NCBI RefSeq assembly: GCF_003953935.1
Contig: NZ_RXLQ01000012.1
Coordinates: forward strand, 124,001-188,000
DNA from: Massilia atriviolacea
GTDB lineage: Bacteria; Pseudomonadota; Gammaproteobacteria; Burkholderiales; Burkholderiaceae_D
DNA: 64,000 bases
Direction of reading: 5' to 3'
In this document: positions 9,297 through 19,672 of the stretch, piece after piece
Numbering within the stretch: position 1 is the first letter of the stretch
Layout of the letters: each line of letters begins with the position of its first letter
Notes under the pieces: model-generated
The model's database searches: none
What the model was told of the DNA's origin: nothing
Seen by the model: only the letters and a program-made list of their open reading frames with translations
Translations under genes and position numbers: made by a program

Positions 9297-9372
9297 CGAC
9301 GCTGGCGCGCAGCCGGCATGATACCCGACCCGCCCTGCAGGCGCAGGCGCGCGGTCGGGACGGAGCGATCGC

Positions 9373-11859
<2,487 letters not shown>

Positions 11860-11932
11860 GGTATCGGTGCGAAAAAGTGGAAATGCCTGCCGGCGCAAGC
11901 CGGTGCCAGGGTCCGTTCTGCTGCTGCCACAA

Positions 11933-11950
11933 GTTGGAAACGCTCCCAAC
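11933..11950 (-). promoter_or_regulatory. LacI-family operator of the GH3 gene
   Basis: GTTGGAAACGCTCCCAAC is an 18-base imperfect palindrome (7 of 9 pairs) centred on CG, the hallmark of LacI/PurR/CcpA-type operators. It sits about 10 bases downstream of the predicted -10 box, where a bound repressor would block transcription. A near-identical site, TGGAAACGTTACCA, controls the ABC operon at 17300-17313, and a LacI gene lies between the two. Confidence 0.75.
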
Positions 11951-11959
11951 CGAAGATCA

Positions 11960-11988
11960 ATAGTGCGATGATGAAGCAATTTTGTCAA
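11960..11988 (-). promoter_or_regulatory. Sigma70-type promoter of the GH3 gene
   Basis: On the minus strand a perfect -35 box TTGACA (complement of 11983-11988) is followed after 17 bases by CACTAT (complement of 11960-11965), a weak -10 element. The operator follows directly. The weak -10 makes this half of the call less certain than the -35 and operator. Confidence 0.5.
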
Positions 11989-12044
11989 TCATAAGATTGC
12001 GTAAATGAGCGCGCCGGATGGCCGGCGACGGCGCCGCCCGGTCC

Positions 12045-13067
12045 CTACTCCGCGCGCCGTTTGAGCGGCTTGCCCAGCGAGGCGCGCACGGTCACGCTGA
12101 CCGGATACTCGCGCACGACCGGATGCGCGCTGCCGTAGCAGCGGTTGAGCAGCGCATTGAGCCCGTTCAGGGTCACGTCGCGCCAGGGAATGTGGACCGA
12201 CGTCAGGCGCGGCGCCGAAAACTGCGCGCTCGGCGTATCGTCGTAACCGAGCACCGACACATCGCCCGGCACCGACAGCCCGACGTCCTGGAAGTACGAC
12301 AGCGCGCCGACCGCCATTTCGTCGTTGGCGCAAAACAGTGCCGTGAACTTGTGCCCGGACGCCACCAGTTCGGCCGCCGCGTCCCACCCGCCCTGCGGCG
12401 AAAAGTCGCTCTCGGCCACCCACATCTTGCCGGTGTCGATGCCGTTGCGCTCCAGCTCGCCCATGAAGCCGGCGATGCGCTCGACGTTGTCGGGCGAGGT
12501 CGATGGGCCGGCAATCACGGCGATCTTGCGGTGGCGGTGTTCCAGCAGCGCGCGCGCCGCCGCGATGCCGCCCTGGGTATGGTCGGCCGTGAAGCACTGC
12601 TCGGGAATGCTTGCAAAGCGGTGGCCCAGCACCACCACGCGCGATTGCTTGGGTCCGAGCGCGGCGATGTCGTCGTCGGACAGGTGGTTGGTCAGCAGGA
12701 TCAGGCCGTCGCAGCCGCGCTCCATCAGGAAGCCGATGCCTTCGATGGCCTGGCGCCGCGCATCGCCCGAGCCGACCCCGAACGCCACCACCATGTGCAG
12801 GCCGGCGGCGCGCAGCGCCATGTCGATCGACTGCAGGATGGGGGTGTAGAAGGTGCCCTTCAGGACCGGGATGTACACGCCGATCATCTGCGAGGTGCCC
12901 GACAGCAGCGAGCGCGCCGCGTGCGAGGGCCGGAAATCGAGTTCGGCGATGGCTTTCTTGACCCGTTCGAGCGTCGCCGGCGACACCGAGCCCTTGCCGC
13001 TGACCACGCGCGACGCGGTTCCCAGGCCGACACCGGCAAGGCGTGCTACGTCTTTGATATTGGCCAC
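12045..13067 (-). CDS. LacI-family transcriptional repressor
   Basis: A 340-residue LacI/GalR regulator. Residues 1-55 form the helix-turn-helix and hinge (IKDVARLAGVGLGTASRVVS, then RPSHAARSL), followed by a periplasmic-binding-like sugar-sensor domain (GVYIPVL, GLILLTNHL, ALFCANDEMAVG, DVSVLGYDDTP). It lies between the GH3 gene and the sugar ABC operon. Both of those have CG-centred operators just downstream of their promoters, so it is the obvious local repressor, with the imported sugar or oligosaccharide as inducer. No matching operator was found in front of its own start, so autoregulation is not supported. Confidence 0.93.
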   Translation of the reverse strand: MANIKDVARLAGVGLGTASRVVSGKGSVSPATLERVKKAIAELDFRPSHAARSLLSGTSQMIGVYIPVLKGTFYTPILQSIDMALRAAGLHMVVAFGVGSGDARRQAIEGIGFLMERGCDGLILLTNHLSDDDIAALGPKQSRVVVLGHRFASIPEQCFTADHTQGGIAAARALLEHRHRKIAVIAGPSTSPDNVERIAGFMGELERNGIDTGKMWVAESDFSPQGGWDAAAELVASGHKFTALFCANDEMAVGALSYFQDVGLSVPGDVSVLGYDDTPSAQFSAPRLTSVHIPWRDVTLNGLNALLNRCYGSAHPVVREYPVSVTVRASLGKPLKRRAE

Positions 13068-13159
13068 GGCGTCCTTCGATCGGTCAGGTTAGTAAATACG
13101 GCGCAAGCATACCGCAAACGGCGAATTATGCATGGCCCGCGTCCGCCTTTCCAGTCCAA

Positions 13160-14227
13160 TTATCGGTGCGGCGCCGGCAGGCGCTGTTCGCTGGCCTTGT
13201 CGAACAGCGATACGCGCGCCGCGTCGACCGCAAAGCGCACGCTCTGGCCGAACGCGAACGCGCGCGTATCGTTGACGATGGCCGAGAGCTGCTGGCCGGC
13301 GCTGGCGATCCACACGATCTGGTGGTTGCCCATCGGTTCGACCAGCGCCACCGTGCCTTCGAGCGCGCCGTCCTCGCCGATGCGGATATGCTCGGGACGG
13401 ATGCCCAGCACCAGCGCCTGGCCGGGCGCCGCGCCGGCGGCGCCCCCTTCCAGCCGGAAGCCGTTGCCGGCAAAGCAGCCGTCGGCGTCGATCGCGCCCT
13501 CGATGAAGTTCATCGAGGGCGCGCCCAGAAAGCCCGCCACGAACAGGTTGGCGGGCCGCTCGTACACATCGCCCGGAGTGCCGATCTGCTGGACCTTACC
13601 GGCCCGCATGACCACGATGCGGGTGGCCAGGGTCATCGCCTCGACCTGGTCGTGGGTCACGTAGATCATGGTCGAACGCAGTTCCTGGTGCAGCAGCTTG
13701 AGTTCGCGCCGCAGTTCGGCGCGCAGCTTGGCGTCCAGGTTCGAGAGCGGCTCGTCGAACAGGAACACGTCCGCTTCGCGCACCAATGCGCGCCCGATCG
13801 CCACGCGCTGGCGCTGTCCGCCCGAGAGCTGCGCCGGCTTGCGCGAGAGCAGCGGCTCCAGGTGCAGCATGGCGGCGGCGCGCGCGACGCGGCGCGCGAT
13901 CTCCGCCTTGGGCGTGCCGTTGATGCGCAGCCCGAAGGACATGTTCTTTTCCACCGTCATGGTCGGATACAGGGCGTACGACTGGAACACCATGCCGATA
14001 TGGCGCTCGCTGGGGTCGGCGAAGGTCATGTCTTCGCCGCCGATGTGGACCGTGCCGGCGCTGGCGTCGATCAGGCCGGCGATGCTGTGCAACAGGGTCG
14101 ACTTGCCGCAGCCGGAAGGCCCCAGCAGCACCAGGAATTCGCCCTCCTCCACCGCCAGGTCGAGGTCCTTGATGATCTCGTTGCCACCGAGGGTGATGCA
14201 CAGCTTGCGGACACAGACATTCGACAT
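13160..14227 (-). CDS. Sugar ABC transporter ATP-binding protein (MalK/UgpC/MsmK type)
   Basis: A 355-residue ATPase that energises the sugar importer. Walker A is GPSGCGKST (near residue 37), the signature is LSGGQRQRVAIGRAL and Walker B is VFLFDEPLSNLDA, followed by the switch histidine in VTHDQ. A C-terminal TOBE/regulatory domain (about residues 240-355; LGIRPEHIRIGEDGALEG) is typical of MalK-like subunits. It is the last gene of a four-gene operon (binding protein, two permeases, ATPase), three bases after the second permease stop. Confidence 0.93.
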   Translation of the reverse strand: MSNVCVRKLCITLGGNEIIKDLDLAVEEGEFLVLLGPSGCGKSTLLHSIAGLIDASAGTVHIGGEDMTFADPSERHIGMVFQSYALYPTMTVEKNMSFGLRINGTPKAEIARRVARAAAMLHLEPLLSRKPAQLSGGQRQRVAIGRALVREADVFLFDEPLSNLDAKLRAELRRELKLLHQELRSTMIYVTHDQVEAMTLATRIVVMRAGKVQQIGTPGDVYERPANLFVAGFLGAPSMNFIEGAIDADGCFAGNGFRLEGGAAGAAPGQALVLGIRPEHIRIGEDGALEGTVALVEPMGNHQIVWIASAGQQLSAIVNDTRAFAFGQSVRFAVDAARVSLFDKASEQRLPAPHR

Positions 14228-14230
14228 GAA

Positions 14231-15094
14231 TTACCCTTTTACCGCGCCGGCGGCGATCCCGCGCACGAACCAGCGGCCAGAAATGAAATAGATCGCCAGC
14301 GGCACCAGCGATGTGAGGATGGTGGCGGCCATGTTGACGTTGTACAGGCGCGTGCCGGTGGTGGTGTTGATCACGTTATTGAGCTGCACCGTCATCGGCG
14401 CGTTGTCGCGCCCCGCGAACACCAGTCCCAGGATGTAGTCGTTCCATACCCCGGTGACCTGCATGATGGCCGCGACCACGATGATCGGCAGCGACATCGG
14501 CAGCATCACGTGGGCGAAGATGCGAAAGAAGCCGCCGCCGTCGATGCGCGCGGCCTGGAACAGTTCGTGCGGCACGCCCGCATAGTAGTTCCGGAACAGC
14601 AAGGTCATGACCGGCATGGCGAAGATCATGTGCACCAGCACGATGCCCGGCAGGGAGCCGAACACGCCGAAGGTGCCCAGCACCCGCACCAGCGGATAGA
14701 TCATCACCTGCAGCGGAATGAAGGCGCCCACCATCAGCACCCCGAACAGCAGCTGCGCGCCGCGCGGCTTCCAGAACGACAGCGCGTAGCCGTTGATGGC
14801 GCCGATCAGGATCGGCAGGACCGTGCTCGGCACCGTGATCGCGACCGAATTCCAGAAGCCGCCGCGAATGCCCTCGCACGAGGCGCCGGTGCAGGCGCCG
14901 CTCCAGGCGTCGCGCCACGGCGCGAAGGTGAGCTGCAGCGGCAGCGCGAAGATGTTCCCGAGCCGGATTTCCTCCATCGGCTTGACCGAGGTGACCAGCA
15001 TCACGTACAGCGGCAGCAGGAAGAACAGCGCGGCGGTCAGCAGGAAGGCGTAGATGCCGATGCGCGCCGGATTGAAGTGAGCGCGGCGCTTCAT
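14231..15094 (-). CDS. Sugar ABC transporter permease 2 (MalG/LacG type)
   Basis: A 287-residue inner-membrane permease of the CUT1 class, with six hydrophobic segments. The N-terminal FLLTAALFFLLPLYVMLVTS segment is followed by a periplasmic insert, and the EAA coupling loop is visible (ELFQAARIDGGGFFRIFAHV). The start at 15094 overlaps the stop of the upstream permease gene by four bases (ATGA), indicating translational coupling. The large periplasmic loop (about residues 60-85) contains two cysteines (GACTGASCEG), which is uncommon for the family and might form a disulfide. Confidence 0.92.
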   Translation of the reverse strand: MKRRAHFNPARIGIYAFLLTAALFFLLPLYVMLVTSVKPMEEIRLGNIFALPLQLTFAPWRDAWSGACTGASCEGIRGGFWNSVAITVPSTVLPILIGAINGYALSFWKPRGAQLLFGVLMVGAFIPLQVMIYPLVRVLGTFGVFGSLPGIVLVHMIFAMPVMTLLFRNYYAGVPHELFQAARIDGGGFFRIFAHVMLPMSLPIIVVAAIMQVTGVWNDYILGLVFAGRDNAPMTVQLNNVINTTTGTRLYNVNMAATILTSLVPLAIYFISGRWFVRGIAAGAVKG

Positions 15095-15963
15095 GCGCGC
15101 CCCTTGCGGCTGCGCGCATAGGCGTACGGCGCCAGCATGGCCAGCACCGGCACCAGCAGCACCACCGCGCCGGCCGAGGCCAGGGCGATGTTGGCGCGCC
15201 CGAACAGGTGGTCCATGATGAAGCGGGCCGGCACGTCGCTGGCCGTGCCCGGGCCGCCGCCGGTCATGGCCACCACCGCGTCGAACAGCTTGACCACGGC
15301 GGTGGCCAGCAGCAGCAGGACGGTGGCGATGGTCGGCCACATCATCGGCAGTACGATCGACAGGTACACGCGCCAGGCGGGAATGCCGTCGAGCCGCGCG
15401 GCCTTCCAGATTTCGCTGTCGATGCCGCGCAGGCCGGCCAGCATCATCGCCATCACCAGGCCGGAGGCCTGCCACACGGTGGCGATGACGATGGTGTACA
15501 TGACCATGTCCTGGTCGACGATCCAGTCGAAGCTAAAGTCCGGGAATCCGAGCTGGTGCGCCGCCTGCTCGATGCCGTTGCCGGGCGTGAGCATCCACTG
15601 CCAAACCAGGCCGGTGGCCACGAACGACATCGCGTACGGGTACAGGAAGACGGTGCGCAGCACGCCTTCGCCTGTGACGTTCTGGTCGATGAACACGGCC
15701 AGCAGAAAGCCGATCACCAGGCAGGCGCCGATGAACAGCACGCCGTACAGCGCCAGGTTGTGCAGCGAGAGCAGCCAGCGCTCGTTCTCGAACAGGCGCG
15801 TGTACTGCGCCATGCCGACCAGGGTATCGGACGGGAAGCTGCGCGAGTTGGTCAGCGAAATCCAGATCGACCAGAGCACCGTGCCGAGGTAGCCGACGAT
15901 GACGGTGAGCGCCATCGGCAGCAGCGCGGCGAAGGGAGTGGCCTTGCGCAATGGGTGGCGCAT
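15091..15963 (-). CDS. Sugar ABC transporter permease 1 (MalF/LacF type)
   Basis: A 290-residue CUT1-class permease with six predicted membrane helices, partner of the downstream permease. The conserved region reads TVWQASGLVMAMMLAGLRGI, then the EAA loop EIWKAARLDGIPAWRVY. Its stop overlaps the next gene's ATG by four bases, and its start lies three bases after the binding-protein stop, so all four subunits are made from one message. Confidence 0.92.
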   Translation of the reverse strand: MRHPLRKATPFAALLPMALTVIVGYLGTVLWSIWISLTNSRSFPSDTLVGMAQYTRLFENERWLLSLHNLALYGVLFIGACLVIGFLLAVFIDQNVTGEGVLRTVFLYPYAMSFVATGLVWQWMLTPGNGIEQAAHQLGFPDFSFDWIVDQDMVMYTIVIATVWQASGLVMAMMLAGLRGIDSEIWKAARLDGIPAWRVYLSIVLPMMWPTIATVLLLLATAVVKLFDAVVAMTGGGPGTASDVPARFIMDHLFGRANIALASAGAVVLLVPVLAMLAPYAYARSRKGRA

Positions 15964-15966
15964 GGC

Positions 15967-17247
15967 TCAGCGCTTCAAGGCGGCGGCGATGTTCTTCTGC
16001 GCCTTTTCGACCGGCATGGCGGTGTTCCAGTAGGCGGTCAGGACATCGACCAGCGCGCCGTTCTGGTCGGGCGTAAGGTACACCTCGCCGTTGCCGACGT
16101 GGCGCGTGCGGTCTTTCATCACCGCCAGCGCGGCCTGGGTGCAGGCGTCCAGCGCGGACGCGTCCGCATCGGTGCGCACCGGCAGCGAGCCCTTGACCCG
16201 GTTGAAAGCGGCCAGGGTAGCGGGCGCGGTCATCACGCCGGCCAGCAGTTGTTGCGCCTTGAGCGTATCGGCGTTGGCGCTCTTGGGGAAGATGAAGGCG
16301 TCGCCCTGGATCAGGAACGGCGCCCTGGGGCCGAAGCCGGTAATGCAGCCGTATTCCTTGCCGGCGGTGAGCCGGGCGGCATGGAGGTCGCCCTTGACCC
16401 AGTCGCCCATGATCTGCACGCCGGCCTTGTTGTTCACCAGGAGCGCGGTGGCGTCGTTCCAGTTGCGGCCGGGCGAACCGGGATCGACATACGACTTGAG
16501 GCGCTTGAAGGCGAGCAGCACCTGCCTGAACTGGGCGGAAGCGATGGCGCGCTGGTCGCCGTCGCGGAACACGCTCAGGTACAGCTCCTTGCCGCCCACG
16601 TTGGCCAGCACCGCCATGAAGACGATGTTCTCCTGCCACGACTGGCCGCCGTGCGCCAGCGGAATCAGGCCGGCGGCTTTCAGCTTGTCGAGCGCGGCGA
16701 ACAGCTCGTCCATGGTGGCCGGCTCCTTGGCGATGCCGGCTTTGGCGAAGGCCGCCTTCGAATACCAGATCCAGGTCGGCATGTGCACGTTCAGCGGCAC
16801 CGCGTAGTAATGGCCCTTGACCTTGATGACGTCGCGGATCGGGGCCGGCAGGGTCGTGTCCCAGCGCTCCCTGGCGGCGATCTCGTCGACGTTATTGAGC
16901 ATGCCCTGTTCGACGATGTCGAGGAACTGCATGGAGGCGTTGAACTGGGCGGCGGCTGGCGCATTGCCGCCGACGATGCGGTTGACCGCCACCGCGCGCG
17001 CCTGCTCGTTGCCGGCGACGGCGGTATCGACCCAGACCCCGCCGGCCGCGCGGTAGGCGTCGGCGATGGTCTTGACGGCGGCCGATTCGCCGCCCGAGGT
17101 CCACCAGTGAATCACTTCGGCCCGAGGCGCGCTAGCCCGGGGCGCGCTAGCCCGAGGCGCGCTGGCCCCGGGTCCGGCCGCGTGCGCCGTGGCGCAGGCG
17201 CCCAGCGCCAGCGCCGCCGCCAGCGCCAGCTTGTGTGCTGTGTGCAT
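15967..17247 (-). CDS. Sugar ABC transporter substrate-binding protein
   Basis: A 426-residue periplasmic binding protein (family 1 extracellular solute-binding) with a signal peptide (LALAAALALGACATAHAAG). VIHWWTSGGESAAVKTIADA follows at the mature N-terminus, typical of glucose/mannose or oligosaccharide binding proteins. Between the cleavage region and that segment lies a short repeat, ASAPRASAPRASAPRAE, encoded by a tandem 15-base DNA repeat around 17120-17165. First gene of the ABC operon, behind a strong TTGACA/TATATT promoter and a LacI-type operator. The sugar is not identifiable, but the GH3 neighbour suggests glucose or a beta-glucoside. Confidence 0.92.
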   Translation of the reverse strand: MHTAHKLALAAALALGACATAHAAGPGASAPRASAPRASAPRAEVIHWWTSGGESAAVKTIADAYRAAGGVWVDTAVAGNEQARAVAVNRIVGGNAPAAAQFNASMQFLDIVEQGMLNNVDEIAARERWDTTLPAPIRDVIKVKGHYYAVPLNVHMPTWIWYSKAAFAKAGIAKEPATMDELFAALDKLKAAGLIPLAHGGQSWQENIVFMAVLANVGGKELYLSVFRDGDQRAIASAQFRQVLLAFKRLKSYVDPGSPGRNWNDATALLVNNKAGVQIMGDWVKGDLHAARLTAGKEYGCITGFGPRAPFLIQGDAFIFPKSANADTLKAQQLLAGVMTAPATLAAFNRVKGSLPVRTDADASALDACTQAALAVMKDRTRHVGNGEVYLTPDQNGALVDVLTAYWNTAMPVEKAQKNIAAALKR

Positions 17248-17299
17248 CCTGTCTCCTTGTGTGCGGATCTGCGTCCGCTGGGCCGGGATAACGCCAGAT

Positions 17300-17313
17300 T
17301 GGAAACGTTACCA
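17300..17313 (-). promoter_or_regulatory. LacI-family operator of the sugar ABC operon
   Basis: TGGAAACGTTACCA (TGGTAACGTTTCCA on the coding strand) is a palindrome centred on CG with one mismatched pair. It lies about 14-27 bases downstream of the -10 box, overlapping the expected transcription start. It shares the TGGAAACG half with the GH3 operator at 11933-11950. Confidence 0.78.
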
Positions 17314-17326
17314 TCGCGGGCACACG

Positions 17327-17356
17327 AATATAACACCCATCGTTTTTCAGTGTCAA
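17327..17356 (-). promoter_or_regulatory. Strong sigma70 promoter of the sugar ABC operon
   Basis: On the minus strand TTGACA (complement of 17351-17356) and TATATT (complement of 17327-17332) are separated by 18 bases. This is one of the best consensus promoters in the window; the strong promoter fits control by a tight repressor. Confidence 0.75.
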
Positions 17357-17471
17357 CGAAATAACACCGCGCCGAAAAGCCGGCGCGGATGGCTGAAAAA
17401 GACGGCGCCGCAGCGGCCGCTTGTTAACGTTTTGCAACAGCCGAGTGCGCGCATGGCGGCTCGCCCGGCCT

Positions 17472-17987
17472 CTAGCGGAAGGTCGGACCGGCCGAATGGA
17501 TGATATCGCGCCAGGACGACGGGGCCGCCGGCGGCGCGCCGGGCACCATCAGGGGCACCGTGACCAGCTCCGTTTCGGCGTCGGCGTCGCGCAAGGGCTG
17601 CGGCAGCGCCGGGGCGGCCGCCTGCGCCGCCGGGACCGCTGCGGGTGCTGGTGCGGCTGCGGGTGCTGGTGCGGCTGCGGGAGCGGCTATCGGTGTGGCA
17701 GCGGCGGCGGGAGCGGCTGCCGGCGCCGCCGGCGCGCGTACCGCCTGCGCTGGCGCCGCTGGCGCGGGCACGGGCGTGGCGGGCAGGCTGGTATAGGCCT
17801 CGTCGCTGATCCCGGAGCGCACCATGCCGCGCCGGTACGGGGTCGTGAGGACGCGCCCGGTCACGTCGAGCGGCACGCCGCCCGAGGCCAGGTAAATTGC
17901 GGCTTGGTGTACCGATACGGTGTCCTTGAGAAGGATTGCCTTCTCCACCGTCGCGGCCATTGCATGATTCTTGCGTCGCTCTTCCAT
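17472..17987 (-). CDS. Hypothetical protein with Ala/Pro-rich linker
   Basis: I do not recognise this 171-residue protein. The first ~65 residues look folded (KAILLKDTVSVHQAAIYLAS, then GRVLTTPYRRGMVRSGI). An Ala/Pro low-complexity stretch of about 65 residues follows, then a short C-terminal segment ending SSWRDIIHSAGPTFR. No signal peptide or membrane helix is seen. GGGAG about eight bases before the ATG supports the start. The N-terminal region resembles a small DNA-binding or adaptor module (helix, turn, helix around residues 24-60), but this is a guess. The gene stands alone between the ABC operon promoter and the GST gene. Confidence 0.65.
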   Translation of the reverse strand: MEERRKNHAMAATVEKAILLKDTVSVHQAAIYLASGGVPLDVTGRVLTTPYRRGMVRSGISDEAYTSLPATPVPAPAAPAQAVRAPAAPAAAPAAAATPIAAPAAAPAPAAAPAPAAVPAAQAAAPALPQPLRDADAETELVTVPLMVPGAPPAAPSSWRDIIHSAGPTFR

Positions 17988-18079
17988 TGCTGCTCCCTTT
18001 CGGCAACAATATACAGCCCGTTGGATTCCAGCGCAATCCTTGGCGCCGAGTTCCCGGGTTCACTCTGCCCGGCGCCCTC

Positions 18080-18703
18080 CTAGCCGCGCGATCTGGCGAT
18101 CCACTGGCGCACGCTGTCGCGCTGCCACTGCGCCGCGCACCAGGTTTTGAGGCGTTCCGGCACCGGGTCGCCGTTCAAGATCAGGCGGTTGAGCATCAGC
18201 GCCAGTTCGGTGTCGGCGATGCACCATTGCCCGAACAGATGCTCCCCCGTCACCAGCCGCTCCGCAATCCCGATCAGGCGCTCGGCGGCGGCTTGCCCGG
18301 CCGCCGTCAGCGGCGTGCTCAGCGGCGCATAAAACACCACCTCGGTCGAGCGCTCGGCGCGCAGGGCCATCAGGTCGCTGCGCAACCAGGCCATGACCTG
18401 GCGCGCGCGGGCGCGCTCCTGCACCCCGGACGGCAGCACGGCCGCGTAGGCCGGCGGCGGAAAAGCTTCTTCCAGATACTCGACGATGGCGCTCGACTCG
18501 GCCAGGGCCAGCTCGCCCTGCACCAGCAGCGGCACGCGTGCGGTCAGGCCGAGGTCGCGAAACGGGGCTTGCCGCTGCTCGCCCTGGTCCAGGTCGAGCG
18601 TGCGCAAGGTGAATGGCAGCTTTTTCTCGGTCAGGGCCTGGAAGGCCGACAGCGCCCACGGGCTGGTGAAACGGCTGTCGACGTACAGGGTCAGTTCTTG
18701 CAT
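18080..18703 (-). CDS. yfcF: Glutathione S-transferase (YfcF-like)
   Basis: A 207-residue GST. The thioredoxin-like N-terminal domain begins LTLYVDSRFTSPWALSAFQA and contains the glutathione-binding turn RVPLLVQGELALAESSAI. The helical C-terminal domain includes RARQVMAWLRSDLMALRAER and the capping box CIADTELALMLNRLIL. The pattern DLDQGEQ plus the helical domain match E. coli YfcF, a GST with peroxidase activity, along nearly the whole length. It is monocistronic. Confidence 0.88.
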   Translation of the reverse strand: MQELTLYVDSRFTSPWALSAFQALTEKKLPFTLRTLDLDQGEQRQAPFRDLGLTARVPLLVQGELALAESSAIVEYLEEAFPPPAYAAVLPSGVQERARARQVMAWLRSDLMALRAERSTEVVFYAPLSTPLTAAGQAAAERLIGIAERLVTGEHLFGQWCIADTELALMLNRLILNGDPVPERLKTWCAAQWQRDSVRQWIARSRG

Positions 18704-18779
18704 GGCGGGCTCCGGCGCGATGGGGTTGAAAGTCAGCCGCTCATCTTATAGCAGAACCTGCAAGGTTGCTGCCGCCCCC

Positions 18780-19652
18780 TCAGAAGTGGTAGGCCACCCT
18801 CAGCATCGGGGTCTTGGCGCGGTAGCCGCGCCCGCCGGTGGTGGCCGAGGTATTGCCGAATTTGTTGTTCCAGTACTGGTATTCGAGGCCGACGCGGAAG
18901 GTGCGCTTCTTGTAGCCCATGGCGGCGCCGGCATCGAACATGAGCTGCATGTCGATATTCGTTTCGGCGCCGGTGTCCGCCCCGGTTTCGCTCTTGCCCT
19001 TGGAGGCGATCAGGTTGGCGAAGCCTTCGAAGGCCCACAGCCGGCCGACCGGGATGCCCCAGCTGGTGCTGAGCATGGGATGCAGGTCGTAGGTGGTGCG
19101 TCCGCGCACGTTGGAAATCGGCGGAAAGGCGCCGCTCGGCGCATTGCTCTCGCGTAACAGCAGGAGGCTGGTCGAAAGGAAGCCCGGCACGTCCCACATC
19201 AGGGTCGGGCCGGCCACCAGCATCTGCTTGCGCGAGTTGTAGCCGACGTCGTTCTTGGTGTTCCAGTCGAAGCCCAGGGTCACACCGAGCCCGCTGACCG
19301 GGCCGAACTTGACCGGGGCGCCGCGCAGCCTGCCGATATCGAGCGTGTGGCGGTAGACCACATAGGCTTCCTGGGCGCCGTCGGTCTGGTTGAGCGAGGC
19401 CGGGTCCTTGCTGTCCGAGATGAGCATGTCGACATTGAAGAAATTGCTGCCGTACTGGTAGCCGCTGGCATGCGTCAGCGCGAAGATGTGCTTGCCGATG
19501 TTCTGGCTGTTGAACGGCTCGCGATAGCGCTCGCCGGTGCGCCAGCTGATCGCGGTGTCGCTCCATTCGGCCGCCTGGACAAGGCCGCCGGCCAGGCTGG
19601 CGGCGGCGAGGAAGCAGGCCGCGGGCAGGCGGCGCACGGTGGTTGCGGTCAT
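18780..19652 (-). CDS. Outer-membrane channel-like protein (Tsx/outer-envelope type)
   Basis: A protein of about 290 residues with a signal peptide (LPAACFLAAASLAGGLVQAA) followed by beta-rich, aromatic-alternating sequence ending in ...LRVAYHF, a typical C-terminal outer-membrane insertion signal. The mature start (EWSDTAISWRTGERYREPFN) and the HIFALTHASGYQYGSNFFNV segment resemble the Tsx/outer-envelope family of small barrel channels. I choose ATG 19652, preceded by CCAGGGAGTCACC; a longer in-frame start overlaps the chemoreceptor stop. Co-directional and 20 bases downstream of the chemoreceptor gene, it may be co-transcribed. The substrate is unknown. Confidence 0.75.
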   Translation of the reverse strand: MTATTVRRLPAACFLAAASLAGGLVQAAEWSDTAISWRTGERYREPFNSQNIGKHIFALTHASGYQYGSNFFNVDMLISDSKDPASLNQTDGAQEAYVVYRHTLDIGRLRGAPVKFGPVSGLGVTLGFDWNTKNDVGYNSRKQMLVAGPTLMWDVPGFLSTSLLLLRESNAPSGAFPPISNVRGRTTYDLHPMLSTSWGIPVGRLWAFEGFANLIASKGKSETGADTGAETNIDMQLMFDAGAAMGYKKRTFRVGLEYQYWNNKFGNTSATTGGRGYRAKTPMLRVAYHF

Positions 19653-19672
19653 GGTGACTCCCTGGTTGATCA

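Noticed and set aside
12203-12514. Short minus-strand frame inside the LacI gene
   Set aside because: It overlaps the sugar-binding domain of the LacI protein in another frame and shows no independent start signal.
17421-17445. CTTGTTAACGTTTTGCAACAG as a further LacI-type site
   Set aside because: It has a CG-centred TTAACGTT core but the outer arms do not pair and no TGGAAACG half is present.
17600-17780. Possible tandem repeat or CRISPR-like array (GCGGCTGCGGGTGCTGGT units)
   Set aside because: These are codons of an Ala/Pro-rich linker in the hypothetical gene at 17472-17987. There are no spacers or regular repeat length.
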